Shown piece by piece: positions 53,430 through 62,280 of a stretch of 64,000 nt of DNA. Source of the stretch: Corynebacterium glaucum (GTDB lineage: Bacteria > Actinomycetota > Actinomycetes > Mycobacteriales > Mycobacteriaceae); contig NZ_CP047358.1 in NCBI RefSeq assembly GCF_030408855.1, positions 248,001 through 312,000 of the forward strand, written 5' to 3'. The notes under the pieces were generated by a model. The model searched no databases and was not told the DNA's origin. It worked only from the letters and a program-made list of their open reading frames with translations. The translations under genes and the position numbers were made by a program. The first letter of the stretch is position 1; each line of letters opens with the position of its first letter.

Positions 53430-56074
53430 AAGAGATGACTGCCGAACCGATCGCGATCATCGGGCGAGGATGCGCATTTCCTCCAAACAGTGATTCACTG
53501 GATGGCTACTGGAACAATATGCTAGACGGAAAAATGGGGATCACTGTTGCCCCTGACCATCGTTGGCGTCCGGATCTTCACGGTTCCGACGATCGAGCTG
53601 AAGAGGATAAGACTTATTGCGTCAAGGGTGGATTCCTCGATGACCACTGTGTCGATCCCGACCCTGTGTTGCGCAGTTTGCTTACCGCGCAGCAGAACCA
53701 AATCGTTAGCTCCGCTAATCGCACCGCCAAGATGGCGATCAACGCGACTCTGCAGGCTCTGCGTGAAGCGGGAATGGCACCTCTTTCCGAAGAAATGGCG
53801 GGCGCTTCGGTCTTTGTCGGAAACATGCTTGGGGATGAGGCTTTGTCCGATCGCTCGCTAAAAGATGAGGCACAAACGCTGTTAAACGCCTCCGAGCTTT
53901 CGAGCCTGAATTCCAATCTGCAGGACGAGTTCCTAAAAAATCTCAATGGGTTTACCAAGGGCGCCAGTTTTGGACCGAAAGCAACACTCGCCAGCGGCAT
54001 TGCGCCAACGATTGCCGAGGTTGTCGGCACCTGCGGACCTGCAATGCTTGTCGATGGTGCATGTGCTTCGGGCCTTCTTGTCGTCGATCTCGCAGCAAGA
54101 GCCCTTCGCCAAAGACGGACATCTCTTGCTATCGTCATCGGTTCTATGGGGAATATGGGTGTCGCGGGCAACGTCTCATTCGCCAAAATTGGTGGACTAT
54201 CCCCAACTTCAAGCAGGCCATTGAATGCCGCCGCAGATGGACTGATCCCAGGTGAGGGCGCGGGAACAGTTATCCTCAAGCGACTCAGCGATGCCGAGCG
54301 AGATGGAGACAAGATTCTCGGAGTCATTCGCGGAGTCGCCACAGCCACTGACGGCAAGGGCCGATCAATTTATGCACCGGACACGCGCGGGCAACAAGAC
54401 GCCATGCGTGCTGCGCTCGCCCAGGCCAACCTAAATGCAGCTGACATCGACAAAGTCGAACTTCACGCGACTGGAACGCCTACAGGGGATAGAACTGAGC
54501 TTGAGTCGGTTCAGAGCGTCTTCTCAGATAGGGCAGAAGGCTCGCCTCTGGTGTTGGGGACCGGAAAGTCGCTTATCGGTCACACGTTTGCGGCAGCGGG
54601 AATGGCTAACTTAATCAAAGTATCGTTGGAGATCGAGCGCAGGTGGCACACTCCGGCTCACAACGCATTCCCGTACGTAGAGACGATTGGTCAGACTAAG
54701 AACCAATTCCGTTTAAGTAAAAGTGGAATGGCCTGGGGGAAAGCGGATGGTCAGCCTCGCCGTGCATTGACCAACGCTTTTGGTTTTGGAGGCGTCAACA
54801 CCTCACTTGTTCTTGAAGAGTACTTAAATCCGAGCTCGATTACGGGAGGCATCAGGTCAGGGGCACCATCTTCAGCACAGCCACTTGCGGTTATTGGTTT
54901 TGCAGCAGCCACTCCCAGCCAGGAGCCGACTGCGGATGCAGTTGAGTTGCCGATTTCGCTTGACGCAGGTAAATCGCTGCGCTTTCAGTTCCCATTTCGA
55001 GAGTTCCGGCTGCCTCCCGTGACCGTCGAGCATATGGATAAATCGCAACAGCTCACTTTAACCTTGGCGGCCCGTGCACTCGAAGACGCAGAGTTACTCA
55101 ACGACGGGCGGGTGAAGGATCCGGAGCGATTTGCGGCAATTTTAGGTGCGGCTGCGGGTTTGGAAGCCGCACTGGAGAGAAATCTTCGTGTGCGTTTGGC
55201 TGAACTGCAAGAGTGCGTGGACCAAGTCGACGCTCCCGCGGCCGATAAACGCGCCTTAAGCCAGATTATTGACCAATACGTCCGTGAACGTGTAGGTCCT
55301 ACTACTGAAGCATCATTGCCGGGCTACATGGACAACATCAGTCCTGGTCGAGTATCCAACGTTCTCGATACACGGGGATTCAACTGCTCCGTTGATCAAG
55401 ACAAAGCATCATTTGGGGCAAGCTTGGTGATCGCCGAGAGTCTGTTGATGGATCATGCATGCGACTTTGTCCTCGTGGGTGCTGTGAATACGTCATCTTC
55501 CTCCACGTACGAGCGTTTATGGGCTGAGCAATCAAGTGAGATCAGCGAATTAGTAGAGGCGGGGGCAATGTTCGTTGTCACGAGGATGGATAACGTCCCA
55601 GAGGAAATCACCCCCTATGGCTTCATCCAGGCGACACCAACAAATGACAATGTGACAGGGGAAGGGATTTTTGACCGGCCTGGGGCCTCCGCAATGGCGG
55701 CAGACGATGCGCTATGGACACTCGATCGTCTGATGCGTGCAGGTGAGGGGCCTTTCCGACGGACGACAGTCTCGTACATGTCGGGGTCAGGTTACACAAT
55801 TGCCGTTGCATCAAAGAGTGAGCTCCTTCGAGCTGCTGGGAGCAAAGCAAACACCAGGTACCAGCGTGATACCGCAGACCGAGTTCGCGTGGAAGGAAAC
55901 ACATTGAAGGAACTGATCGAGAATGTACGTGATCTGAGCACGGGGACGACTGATCACCGCGCTGAACCACAATTGCGACTCATTTGGAACGAAGGTTCGG
56001 AAGAAGATGCGCTTCGTACGAGGAAAGCTGTTCTTGCGATATTGGAAGAAACGGTGACAACTGCCCAGCGGTGA
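53426..56074 (+). CDS. Ketosynthase-chain-length factor protein (PfaC/PUFA-type)
   Basis: This 882-residue protein condenses malonyl units for the island's pathway. The N-terminal KS has the triad Cys213 (VDGACASGLL), His347 (ELHATGTPTGDR) and His386 (SLIGHTFAAAGMANL). From about residue 480 a second thiolase-fold domain follows. Its nucleophile region reads FNCSVDQDKASFGASL, with Lys-Ala-Ser where Cys would stand, so it is a chain-length-factor-like domain. It has GAAGGAA before ATG 53426 and overlaps the PPTase stop. No DH domain follows, unlike PfaC. Confidence 0.88.
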   Translation: MKEMTAEPIAIIGRGCAFPPNSDSLDGYWNNMLDGKMGITVAPDHRWRPDLHGSDDRAEEDKTYCVKGGFLDDHCVDPDPVLRSLLTAQQNQIVSSANRTAKMAINATLQALREAGMAPLSEEMAGASVFVGNMLGDEALSDRSLKDEAQTLLNASELSSLNSNLQDEFLKNLNGFTKGASFGPKATLASGIAPTIAEVVGTCGPAMLVDGACASGLLVVDLAARALRQRRTSLAIVIGSMGNMGVAGNVSFAKIGGLSPTSSRPLNAAADGLIPGEGAGTVILKRLSDAERDGDKILGVIRGVATATDGKGRSIYAPDTRGQQDAMRAALAQANLNAADIDKVELHATGTPTGDRTELESVQSVFSDRAEGSPLVLGTGKSLIGHTFAAAGMANLIKVSLEIERRWHTPAHNAFPYVETIGQTKNQFRLSKSGMAWGKADGQPRRALTNAFGFGGVNTSLVLEEYLNPSSITGGIRSGAPSSAQPLAVIGFAAATPSQEPTADAVELPISLDAGKSLRFQFPFREFRLPPVTVEHMDKSQQLTLTLAARALEDAELLNDGRVKDPERFAAILGAAAGLEAALERNLRVRLAELQECVDQVDAPAADKRALSQIIDQYVRERVGPTTEASLPGYMDNISPGRVSNVLDTRGFNCSVDQDKASFGASLVIAESLLMDHACDFVLVGAVNTSSSSTYERLWAEQSSEISELVEAGAMFVVTRMDNVPEEITPYGFIQATPTNDNVTGEGIFDRPGASAMAADDALWTLDRLMRAGEGPFRRTTVSYMSGSGYTIAVASKSELLRAAGSKANTRYQRDTADRVRVEGNTLKELIENVRDLSTGTTDHRAEPQLRLIWNEGSEEDALRTRKAVLAILEETVTTAQR

Positions 56075-56110
56075 CCGCACCTGTATGAAGGTGTGGGCGC
56101 GGATCGCCGT

Positions 56111-57205
56111 CTAGAAGAAGCGCTCTCGAGCGATGTGGCCGACGACGTCGGGGTACTGAGCATCTTCCCTGGAGGCATCGATGCCGCCGGAGGGGGAGGC
56201 GTCGTAGATGTGGCTTTGAATCGCCGCGATCTGGGCACCGGCCCACCACAGCGCGAGCGCGGTGACGATCGCCCAAACGAGCATGGCGCGGCCGTTCATA
56301 CCCAGTACGGGGATGAGCTCCTTGCCGGTCGCCCCGCTTTGGACGGTGAGGATCGCCGAGACCGCGAACGGCAGTGCCGCCAAGCCGAGGAGCGCCGGGG
56401 TGCTGATGGTGCCCAGCAGCAGCGACACCACAAACGGCACCAGGGTGAGCGCGGTGAACAGCAGGCGCGAGCTGCCGTAGCCGAGCCGCACAGCAAGGGT
56501 GTTCTTGCCTGCGGCGGCGTCGGTTTCAATGTCGCGGATATTGTTCGCCAGGTTCACCGCGGCAGAGATCGCCCCGATCGCGATCGCTGCAAGGAACCCG
56601 ATGCCGGAGACAAACCCGGTTTGCACGAACTCGGTGCCCATGACCGCCACGAGCCCGAAGAAGATGAAGACGGCTATTTCACCGAATCCCGCGTAACCGT
56701 AGGGGCGCGAACCGCCGGTGTAGAACCAGGCGGCGGCGATGCAGATCGCGCCGATGAGGATGAGCCACGGGGAGGACATGATCGACAGCACAATGCCCAG
56801 GAGGGCGGAGAGGCCGAAGGCGACGAACGCTGCAAGCTTCACGTCCTCCGGTCGTGCGAGACCGGAGGCGGTGAGGCGGGTTGGGCCGGTGCGGTCCTCA
56901 TCCGTGCCGCGGATGCCGTCGGAGTAGTCGTTGGCAAAGTTCACGCCCACAATGAGCGCCCATGCGACACCGAGCGCGAGGAGCGCGCGGCCGATGTCGG
57001 CGCTGCTCCAAAATGCGGCAGCGCCGGTACCGGCGATCACCGGGGCGAACGCATTCGGCCAGGTGTGTGGGCGCGCTGCCTCCCACCAATCCTCGAACCT
57101 CGCGGCGTTGCGAGGCTTCTCGGGGGAATCCTGCGTTTCGTTATTCGGCGAGGCGGTGCGGTTCGCGTTTTCAGGGACATCGGAGCCGGGCTGCGCGGTG
57201 GTCAT
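56111..57205 (-). CDS. menA: 1,4-dihydroxy-2-naphthoate polyprenyltransferase MenA
   Basis: MenA prenylates DHNA in the membrane step of menaquinone synthesis. It is a UbiA-family protein with an N-terminal polar stretch, the first Asp-rich motif in VNFANDYSDGIRGTDED, the second in NLANNIRDIETDAAAGK and about eight hydrophobic segments. ATG 57205 (MTTAQPG) is preferred; ATG 57217 is also in frame. It converges with the KS-CLF gene across 36 bp and marks the right edge of the island. Confidence 0.93.
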   Translation of the reverse strand: MTTAQPGSDVPENANRTASPNNETQDSPEKPRNAARFEDWWEAARPHTWPNAFAPVIAGTGAAAFWSSADIGRALLALGVAWALIVGVNFANDYSDGIRGTDEDRTGPTRLTASGLARPEDVKLAAFVAFGLSALLGIVLSIMSSPWLILIGAICIAAAWFYTGGSRPYGYAGFGEIAVFIFFGLVAVMGTEFVQTGFVSGIGFLAAIAIGAISAAVNLANNIRDIETDAAAGKNTLAVRLGYGSSRLLFTALTLVPFVVSLLLGTISTPALLGLAALPFAVSAILTVQSGATGKELIPVLGMNGRAMLVWAIVTALALWWAGAQIAAIQSHIYDASPSGGIDASREDAQYPDVVGHIARERFF

Positions 57206-57251
57206 GCCACCTATCATGCCCGCAACACCGGCATGTGGCTACAGACTGGGG

Positions 57252-57413
57252 TTAGACGAAGCGGATGAACGGGCGGCGCTGCTTGTGGCGGAATTTATCT
57301 GGCTGGTGATGTGCCTTCGAACGCAGCGTGTGCGGGTTGTGGTTGGTGGTAAGGGTCGTCGCGTACTTCGGGTTCGTGGTGTGCGTTTTCCTGTGGAGCG
57401 TCTCGGTCCTCAC
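57252..57413 (-). CDS. Possible 53-residue basic protein
   Basis: A GTG-started frame after AGGGGGT encodes a His/Lys/Arg/Thr-rich peptide (TLHRKTHTTNPKYATTLTTN early, ending RRPFIRFV). It may be a real micro-protein, the tail of a lost gene, or chance. No family was recognised. Confidence 0.25.
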   Translation of the reverse strand: MRTETLHRKTHTTNPKYATTLTTNHNPHTLRSKAHHQPDKFRHKQRRPFIRFV

Positions 57414-57544
57414 ACCCCCTGATTGTCGCAGAAATTACACCCGTGTGCTTTGCAACGCCGATGTCACCGAATGAACGCCCGGTGAACACCGGAAGGGAAG
57501 AGGATTTGCGACTGTACTCGTAAAACTTGGGCGCTTCGGCGAGA

Positions 57545-57564
57545 TTTACGATTATGATCGTAAA
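57545..57564. promoter_or_regulatory. 20-bp dyad over the -10 box of the DUF4143 gene
   Basis: TTTACGAT and ATCGTAAA flank TATG. The box TATGAT (57553-57558) lies inside and ends 8 nt before GTG 57567. A protein bound here would block initiation, so it looks like an autoregulatory operator. Confidence 0.5.
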
Positions 57565-57566
57565 TT

Positions 57567-58787
57567 GTGAACCTGTTCCCCCGTCCCCAATATCTCGGCG
57601 AGTTGCTTGCCGTCGAAGGCAATGACCTAGTCAGACTCATCTCTGGTGTGCGCCGCAGTGGCAAGTCGACGTTGCTCCAGTTGTACCGCGAGGAGCTTGA
57701 GTCACAGGGAGTAAGCGCGGATCGCATCTTGGTAGTGAATTTCGAGGACATGGCCAACGATGCTCTCCGTGACGCGAACGCATTCCACGAGTTCGCGGTA
57801 GAGGCCATCGCGAACGGGGTAACCCACCTTCATGTTGATGAGGTGCAGGAGTTGGACCAGTGGGCGAGGGTGATCAACTCGCTGCGCTCAACCGAACAGG
57901 TGGAGATTTGCGTAACGGGATCCAACGCATCGATGTTCGTGGGGGAGGGGCTGACCTACCTCGCCGGCCGATACATCACGATTGAGATCTTTCCTCTCTC
58001 ACTTGAGGAGTTCCGGATCTTCACACAGACACCTGAGCTTGAGCCCACCGACGTCTCTTATCAACGATGGATGGATACCGGTGGCTTTGCCCGAAGTGTG
58101 CTCGCCACCACTCCAGACCTCACCAGGCAGATGAACCGGGATCTTTTCGATTCCATCTTCACCCGCGATATCGCTCTCCGCGGTGAGGTTCGCGACACCG
58201 CAGTGTTCCTCCGTGTAGCGGCATTCGTTCTCGATAACGCAGGTTCGCCTCTATCGGCGAACAAGATCGCCAACACCATCACGTCCAGCGGGGTGAAGGT
58301 GAGCACCGACACCGTTGATCGTTACCTCAAGCTGATGACGGATGCGCACCTAATCTATCCCTGCCACCGGTTCGACACACGCGGCAGAGGATGGCTGAAA
58401 TCCACGCCCAAGTACTACTGGGTCGATGCGGGACTTCGTGACGCGTTAACCGGGCGGCGTGGTTCCAACTCCGGTCACGACCTAGAGAATCAGGTTTTTC
58501 TAGAGCTTCAACGCCAGCGGTACGAGGTGTTCACAGGCATTAGCCGTGGCGGCGAAATCGACTTTTTAGCTCGTCGCGATGATGTGACGCTCTACATCCA
58601 AGTGGCCCTCACGGCAATGGACCCGACGGTGCTGGACCGGGAGCTCTCATCTTTCGTTGGACTGCCTCCAGGTTCCCATTGCATTCTCATCACTGGAGAC
58701 CGTGTTCGATTGGCCACGGGCAACGTCGATCAAATTAACGCCTTCGATTTTCTTTCGCGGCAGGCGCAGCTAAACGGGGTTTGGTAA
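57567..58787 (+). CDS. AAA-family ATPase with DUF4143 domain
   Basis: This 406-residue protein has the P-loop ISGVRRSGKSTLL near residue 30, Walker B THLHVDEVQEL, sensor CVTGSNASM and the C-terminal DUF4143 region that ends in a nuclease-like segment (GGEIDFLARRDDVTLYIQVA). Such proteins are common in accessory DNA of bacteria and archaea, but their role is unknown. GTG start, leaderless. Codon use is close to the host. Confidence 0.88.
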   Translation: MNLFPRPQYLGELLAVEGNDLVRLISGVRRSGKSTLLQLYREELESQGVSADRILVVNFEDMANDALRDANAFHEFAVEAIANGVTHLHVDEVQELDQWARVINSLRSTEQVEICVTGSNASMFVGEGLTYLAGRYITIEIFPLSLEEFRIFTQTPELEPTDVSYQRWMDTGGFARSVLATTPDLTRQMNRDLFDSIFTRDIALRGEVRDTAVFLRVAAFVLDNAGSPLSANKIANTITSSGVKVSTDTVDRYLKLMTDAHLIYPCHRFDTRGRGWLKSTPKYYWVDAGLRDALTGRRGSNSGHDLENQVFLELQRQRYEVFTGISRGGEIDFLARRDDVTLYIQVALTAMDPTVLDRELSSFVGLPPGSHCILITGDRVRLATGNVDQINAFDFLSRQAQLNGVW

Positions 58788-58815
58788 CGCAGTAGAAAAT
58801 CCGGGCCACCCAGAT

Positions 58816-59967
58816 TCAGAACAACTCGCGCACGGCGGCGCGATCGACCTTGCCGGGGCCGAGCTGGGGGAGCACCGGAACGATTTTGAGTTCTTTTGGC
58901 ACTTGCCAACGCGGCATCTCACCGGCGTCGACAAGATCGTCGAAGGCATCGAGCAGGTTGGTGATCGTCGCGGAGCCGGAGTACGCGGCGCAGACGCGCT
59001 CACCCAAGCGCGGGTCCGGTGCGCCGATGACGCAAGCACTGGTTACACCCGGGATGCGCAGCATGAGCTCCTCAAGCACCTCGGGATGCAGCTTGAACCC
59101 ACCAGAGTCGATGACATTGTCCACGCGGCCGTGGATGCGCAGTTGGCCGTCGACAAGCGATCCTGCATCTGAGGTGCGGAACCAGCCACCTTTGAGGTCT
59201 TCGGCGAGCTCCGGTGAGCTGGGGTTGCGGTAGCCGCGGGCGACCATGGGACCGCCGAGGAAGACGCGGCCGTCGGAAATTTTGACCTGTGCGCCGGGGA
59301 TGGGTGTGCCGTTGTAGACGCAGCCGCCAGAGGTTTCGGAGGAGCCGTAGGTGGTCACGGCGTTGATGCGCAGTTTGGCGGCGGAGTCCAACAGTGCGGG
59401 GTTGGCGGCGGCGCCGCCGATGAGGACGGCGGTGAAGCGTCGTAAAGCATCGATGCCCTGCAACGACGACAGTGTCTTTGCGAGCTGCATCGGGGTGAGC
59501 GCGGTGTAGGTGCGCTCACCCGTGTCGGCGAGTTCGTGGGCGCGGGCAGAGAATTCCGCGATGCTGAACCCCTGTGACAGGTCGAGCGCGGCAGGCTCGA
59601 CGCCAGCGACCATGCTGCGCACCAGCACCTGGATGCCGGCGATGTAGGCCGCGGGCATGGCGAGCAGCCATTGGCCCTCTCCGCCGAGCGCCTGGTGGGT
59701 CGCGTCGGCGCTGGCGACGAGGTTCGCGGTGGTCAGCATCGCGCCCTTCGGCGTGCCGGTGGAGCCGGAGGTGGCCACGACCAGCGCAATGTCGTCCTTG
59801 ATCGGATGGCCGGGGGCGAGCGTGTTGCGCAGGAGGTTTGCGCGCTGCGGGTCGTCGGTGGGCACTGGCAGGATGGCGCGGCGGCCGGTGAGTGCTTCCT
59901 CGAGGATGGGCATGAGCGCCAACGGGTCGGCGGGGTCGACGGGGGCGAGCTCGAGGATGTGGGTCAC
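58816..59967 (-). CDS. menE: O-succinylbenzoate-CoA ligase MenE
   Basis: MenE activates o-succinylbenzoate with ATP and CoA in menaquinone synthesis. The adenylate-forming motifs are LVVATSGSTGTPKGAMLT, TYGSSETSGGCVYNG, the Asp in FRTSDAGSLVDGQL and the Arg-containing GRVDNVIDSGGFKL; the C-terminal catalytic Lys is in GKVDRAA. It is short, at 383 residues. GTG 59967 is preferred because TATTGT ends 8 nt upstream; TTG 59979 is the alternative. Confidence 0.92.
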   Translation of the reverse strand: MTHILELAPVDPADPLALMPILEEALTGRRAILPVPTDDPQRANLLRNTLAPGHPIKDDIALVVATSGSTGTPKGAMLTTANLVASADATHQALGGEGQWLLAMPAAYIAGIQVLVRSMVAGVEPAALDLSQGFSIAEFSARAHELADTGERTYTALTPMQLAKTLSSLQGIDALRRFTAVLIGGAAANPALLDSAAKLRINAVTTYGSSETSGGCVYNGTPIPGAQVKISDGRVFLGGPMVARGYRNPSSPELAEDLKGGWFRTSDAGSLVDGQLRIHGRVDNVIDSGGFKLHPEVLEELMLRIPGVTSACVIGAPDPRLGERVCAAYSGSATITNLLDAFDDLVDAGEMPRWQVPKELKIVPVLPQLGPGKVDRAAVRELF

Positions 59968-59975
59968 GGGATTCA

Positions 59976-59981
59976 ACAATA
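59976..59981 (-). promoter_or_regulatory. Predicted -10 box of menE (TATTGT)
   Basis: TATTGT on the minus strand ends 8 nt before GTG 59967. Confidence 0.4.
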
Positions 59982-60044
59982 GGCAGGGGAGAGACTTTAT
60001 GGTTCTTTATGAATCGGCGAATCATATAGAGGTATAAAAGACGC

Positions 60045-61142
60045 ATGCAGATGAGTCCCTACACGCCTGGTGAGGTGGCCGAAGAGGTGTACGGGCGTGA
60101 GCCGATCCTCGAGGGGATTCGACGCGACCTTGCATTCATGACGGTTGAGCCGCGCTTTGCCGGACGGATCCGGGTGTTCGCGGGCCCACGTGGAGTGGGC
60201 AAGACGAGTTTGCTTCGCGCTGCGCAAGCAGATGCTGAGCGGGTGGGGCGGTTGGGCTTTCAGACGGTCTTTGTCACTGCCGGAGACGGGCCACTGTTGC
60301 TGTCTTTGATCGAATCGTTAAAAGAAGTGCAACTCGGGCCTGTGTCGTTCGGTGGTGAAGCCGGAGCGGCAGGGGCACCGGCTTCAAGCCAAGGAAGGCG
60401 CTTGCAACGGGTCTTGGTTGCCGCGGGTGAGGAAGCGCAATCTCGAAGTCACGGGTTGGTGATTCTGATTGATGAGATCCAAAGTGCTGATCCGGAGGGT
60501 CTTAAAGCGCTGGCCTACGCATGGCAGCAGATGCAATCTGAGCACAGAGATTTACCGATGGCGGCGTATACCGCAGGTTTGAGCCACTCACAGGACGTGA
60601 TTACTGACGCAGTGAGTTTCGCGGAGCGGTTCAAATACCAGCACCTGCAAAATCTGTCCCGTCAGGATGCGGAGCAGGCACTGCGCTCACCCGCAGCGCA
60701 AAAAGGGGTTACGTGGAGCGAAGATGCGTTGGTGGCTGCGCTGGACCTCGCCGGAGGCTACCCGTTCTTTATTCAGGTTGTGGGGGACGAAACCTGGCAA
60801 GCGGCGGGCCATCCAGGGCCCGGAACGCTTATTGAGCCGAAGCAAGTAGCAGGCGCGATCAGTGGGTTTGATGACACTCGGCAGTCCTTCTTCCGCGCGA
60901 GGTGGCAAAAAGCGACTCCTGCAGAGTCCCAGTTCCTCCGAGCGATGGCAGCGCACGGGGAAGGGCCAGTACGGCGCGGAGCCATTGCTGATGAGATGGG
61001 CCGCAGCACCAACGACATCAGCATGGCACGACGGTCGCTGCTAGATAAAGGGCTCATCGACGCAACCAGTCACGGCTACCTCGAATTCACGGCTCCTGGG
61101 TTTGCGGAGTTTATCCGCGAAGAATCCTCCGATTCTCTATAA
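60045..61142 (+). CDS. AAA-type ATPase with C-terminal winged helix (Orc1/STAND-like)
   Basis: This 365-residue protein has the P-loop FAGPRGVGKTSLLRA near residue 50, Walker B LVILIDEIQSADPEGL and a C-terminal HTH-like region (RRGAIADEMGRSTNDISMAR). The N-terminus YGREPILEGI is typical of AAA_16/ATPases-of-unknown-role. An AT-rich stretch with TATAAA lies 6 nt before the ATG. Function is unknown; regulatory or defence roles are both possible. Confidence 0.8.
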   Translation: MQMSPYTPGEVAEEVYGREPILEGIRRDLAFMTVEPRFAGRIRVFAGPRGVGKTSLLRAAQADAERVGRLGFQTVFVTAGDGPLLLSLIESLKEVQLGPVSFGGEAGAAGAPASSQGRRLQRVLVAAGEEAQSRSHGLVILIDEIQSADPEGLKALAYAWQQMQSEHRDLPMAAYTAGLSHSQDVITDAVSFAERFKYQHLQNLSRQDAEQALRSPAAQKGVTWSEDALVAALDLAGGYPFFIQVVGDETWQAAGHPGPGTLIEPKQVAGAISGFDDTRQSFFRARWQKATPAESQFLRAMAAHGEGPVRRGAIADEMGRSTNDISMARRSLLDKGLIDATSHGYLEFTAPGFAEFIREESSDSL

Positions 61143-61148
61143 ATTGAC

Positions 61149-62279
61149 GTGCAGTTGAAATCCGGTGACCTCGTCCTCGCTGCGTTCGGCGCTGTTCTCG
61201 CCGCGTTGTACACCGTGGATGCCATCACCAAACCTGGCGACGCATCCGGCTGGGCGCAGGCGGCGCTTGCCTGGGGTTTTGTTGCTGCGCTGGCGATGTT
61301 GCGCACGAAACCCCTGTTTACCGCCGTGCTGCTCGTTGCCGGCAATGCCGCGTGGTCGGCGGTGTGGATGCTCGCACCGGTGAACATCGGCTACACGGTG
61401 TGGGTGGCTACGGTGCCGCTGGCAGTCTTCGTTGCCCGTCGCTTCCGCCGCGGCCCTGCGGTGGTCGCGGTGACGGTGGCGGCGCTCGCCTGGTCGGTGA
61501 TCTCACCCTTCATGTGGACCTGGGACGAGCGCCTTGTACTGTTCTACCGCCACGGCTGGGACGCCGGACTCATGCTGGTCATGCACTGGGCGGTGGTTGC
61601 GGTGGCGTACCTGCTCGCCGCGAACCTTGCGGCGGAGGACGCTGCCGCAGAGGCAGCGCGGGAGCGCGAGGCGAAGGAGCGCGAGGAGCGCCTGCTCATC
61701 GCCCGCGAAGAGGAGCGCTTGGAGATCGCCCGCGAGATCCACGACCTCCTCGGCCACACGCTCACCTTGATCAAGGTGCAGGCCAACGCGGGGCTTACAG
61801 CGAATCAGGAGCGCGAATCGCTCGAGCAGATTCGCGCCGTCGCCTCCGAAGCGCTCGGCGACATCCGCATGCTGGTGCGGGGTTTGCGCGGGGACAACCC
61901 CGACTTCGCACCGACCGCGGGCATCGCGGAACTGCCAGCTATTCTGCAGCGGCTCCGCGAGGCAGGGGTGCAGGTGGAGTACCACGCGCCTCAGCACGTC
62001 CAGGTGCCCGCGGTGACCGGCTTGGCCGCCAACCGCATCGTCACCGAGGCCGTCACTAACGCCGCGCGCCACCAGGTCGATCCGCACGTGCGAGTTACGC
62101 TCACCCCGCTCGACGAGGCGCTCGAAGTCGAGGTCACCTCCCAGGGGGCCATCGCCCCGCGGACCGGAGCGGGCATCGGGCTCGAGGGCTTGCGCGAGCG
62201 GGCCGCGAGCACCGGCGGCACCCTCGAGGTGGTACAACAAGGCGACACCTTCACCGTCCGAGCAGTCCTGGGGGTTTAA
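61149..62279 (+). CDS. NarL-type sensor histidine kinase
   Basis: This 376-residue kinase has about five N-terminal hydrophobic segments (to about residue 160), a coiled coil rich in Glu/Arg, the HisKA_3 box REIHDLLGHTLTLIKVQ with phospho-acceptor His198, and a HATPase domain with NRIVTEAVTNAARH and GAGIGLEGLRERA. It starts at GTG, 6 bp after the previous stop. It pairs with the regulator that follows after one base. Confidence 0.9.
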   Translation: MQLKSGDLVLAAFGAVLAALYTVDAITKPGDASGWAQAALAWGFVAALAMLRTKPLFTAVLLVAGNAAWSAVWMLAPVNIGYTVWVATVPLAVFVARRFRRGPAVVAVTVAALAWSVISPFMWTWDERLVLFYRHGWDAGLMLVMHWAVVAVAYLLAANLAAEDAAAEAAREREAKEREERLLIAREEERLEIAREIHDLLGHTLTLIKVQANAGLTANQERESLEQIRAVASEALGDIRMLVRGLRGDNPDFAPTAGIAELPAILQRLREAGVQVEYHAPQHVQVPAVTGLAANRIVTEAVTNAARHQVDPHVRVTLTPLDEALEVEVTSQGAIAPRTGAGIGLEGLRERAASTGGTLEVVQQGDTFTVRAVLGV

Positions 62280-62280
62280 G

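Larger units (their letters stand above)
57218..57566. other. 349-bp gap between menA and the DUF4143 gene
   Basis: It holds one possible short basic frame (57252-57413, minus strand) and the palindrome at 57545-57564. Nothing else was recognised. Confidence 0.5.
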
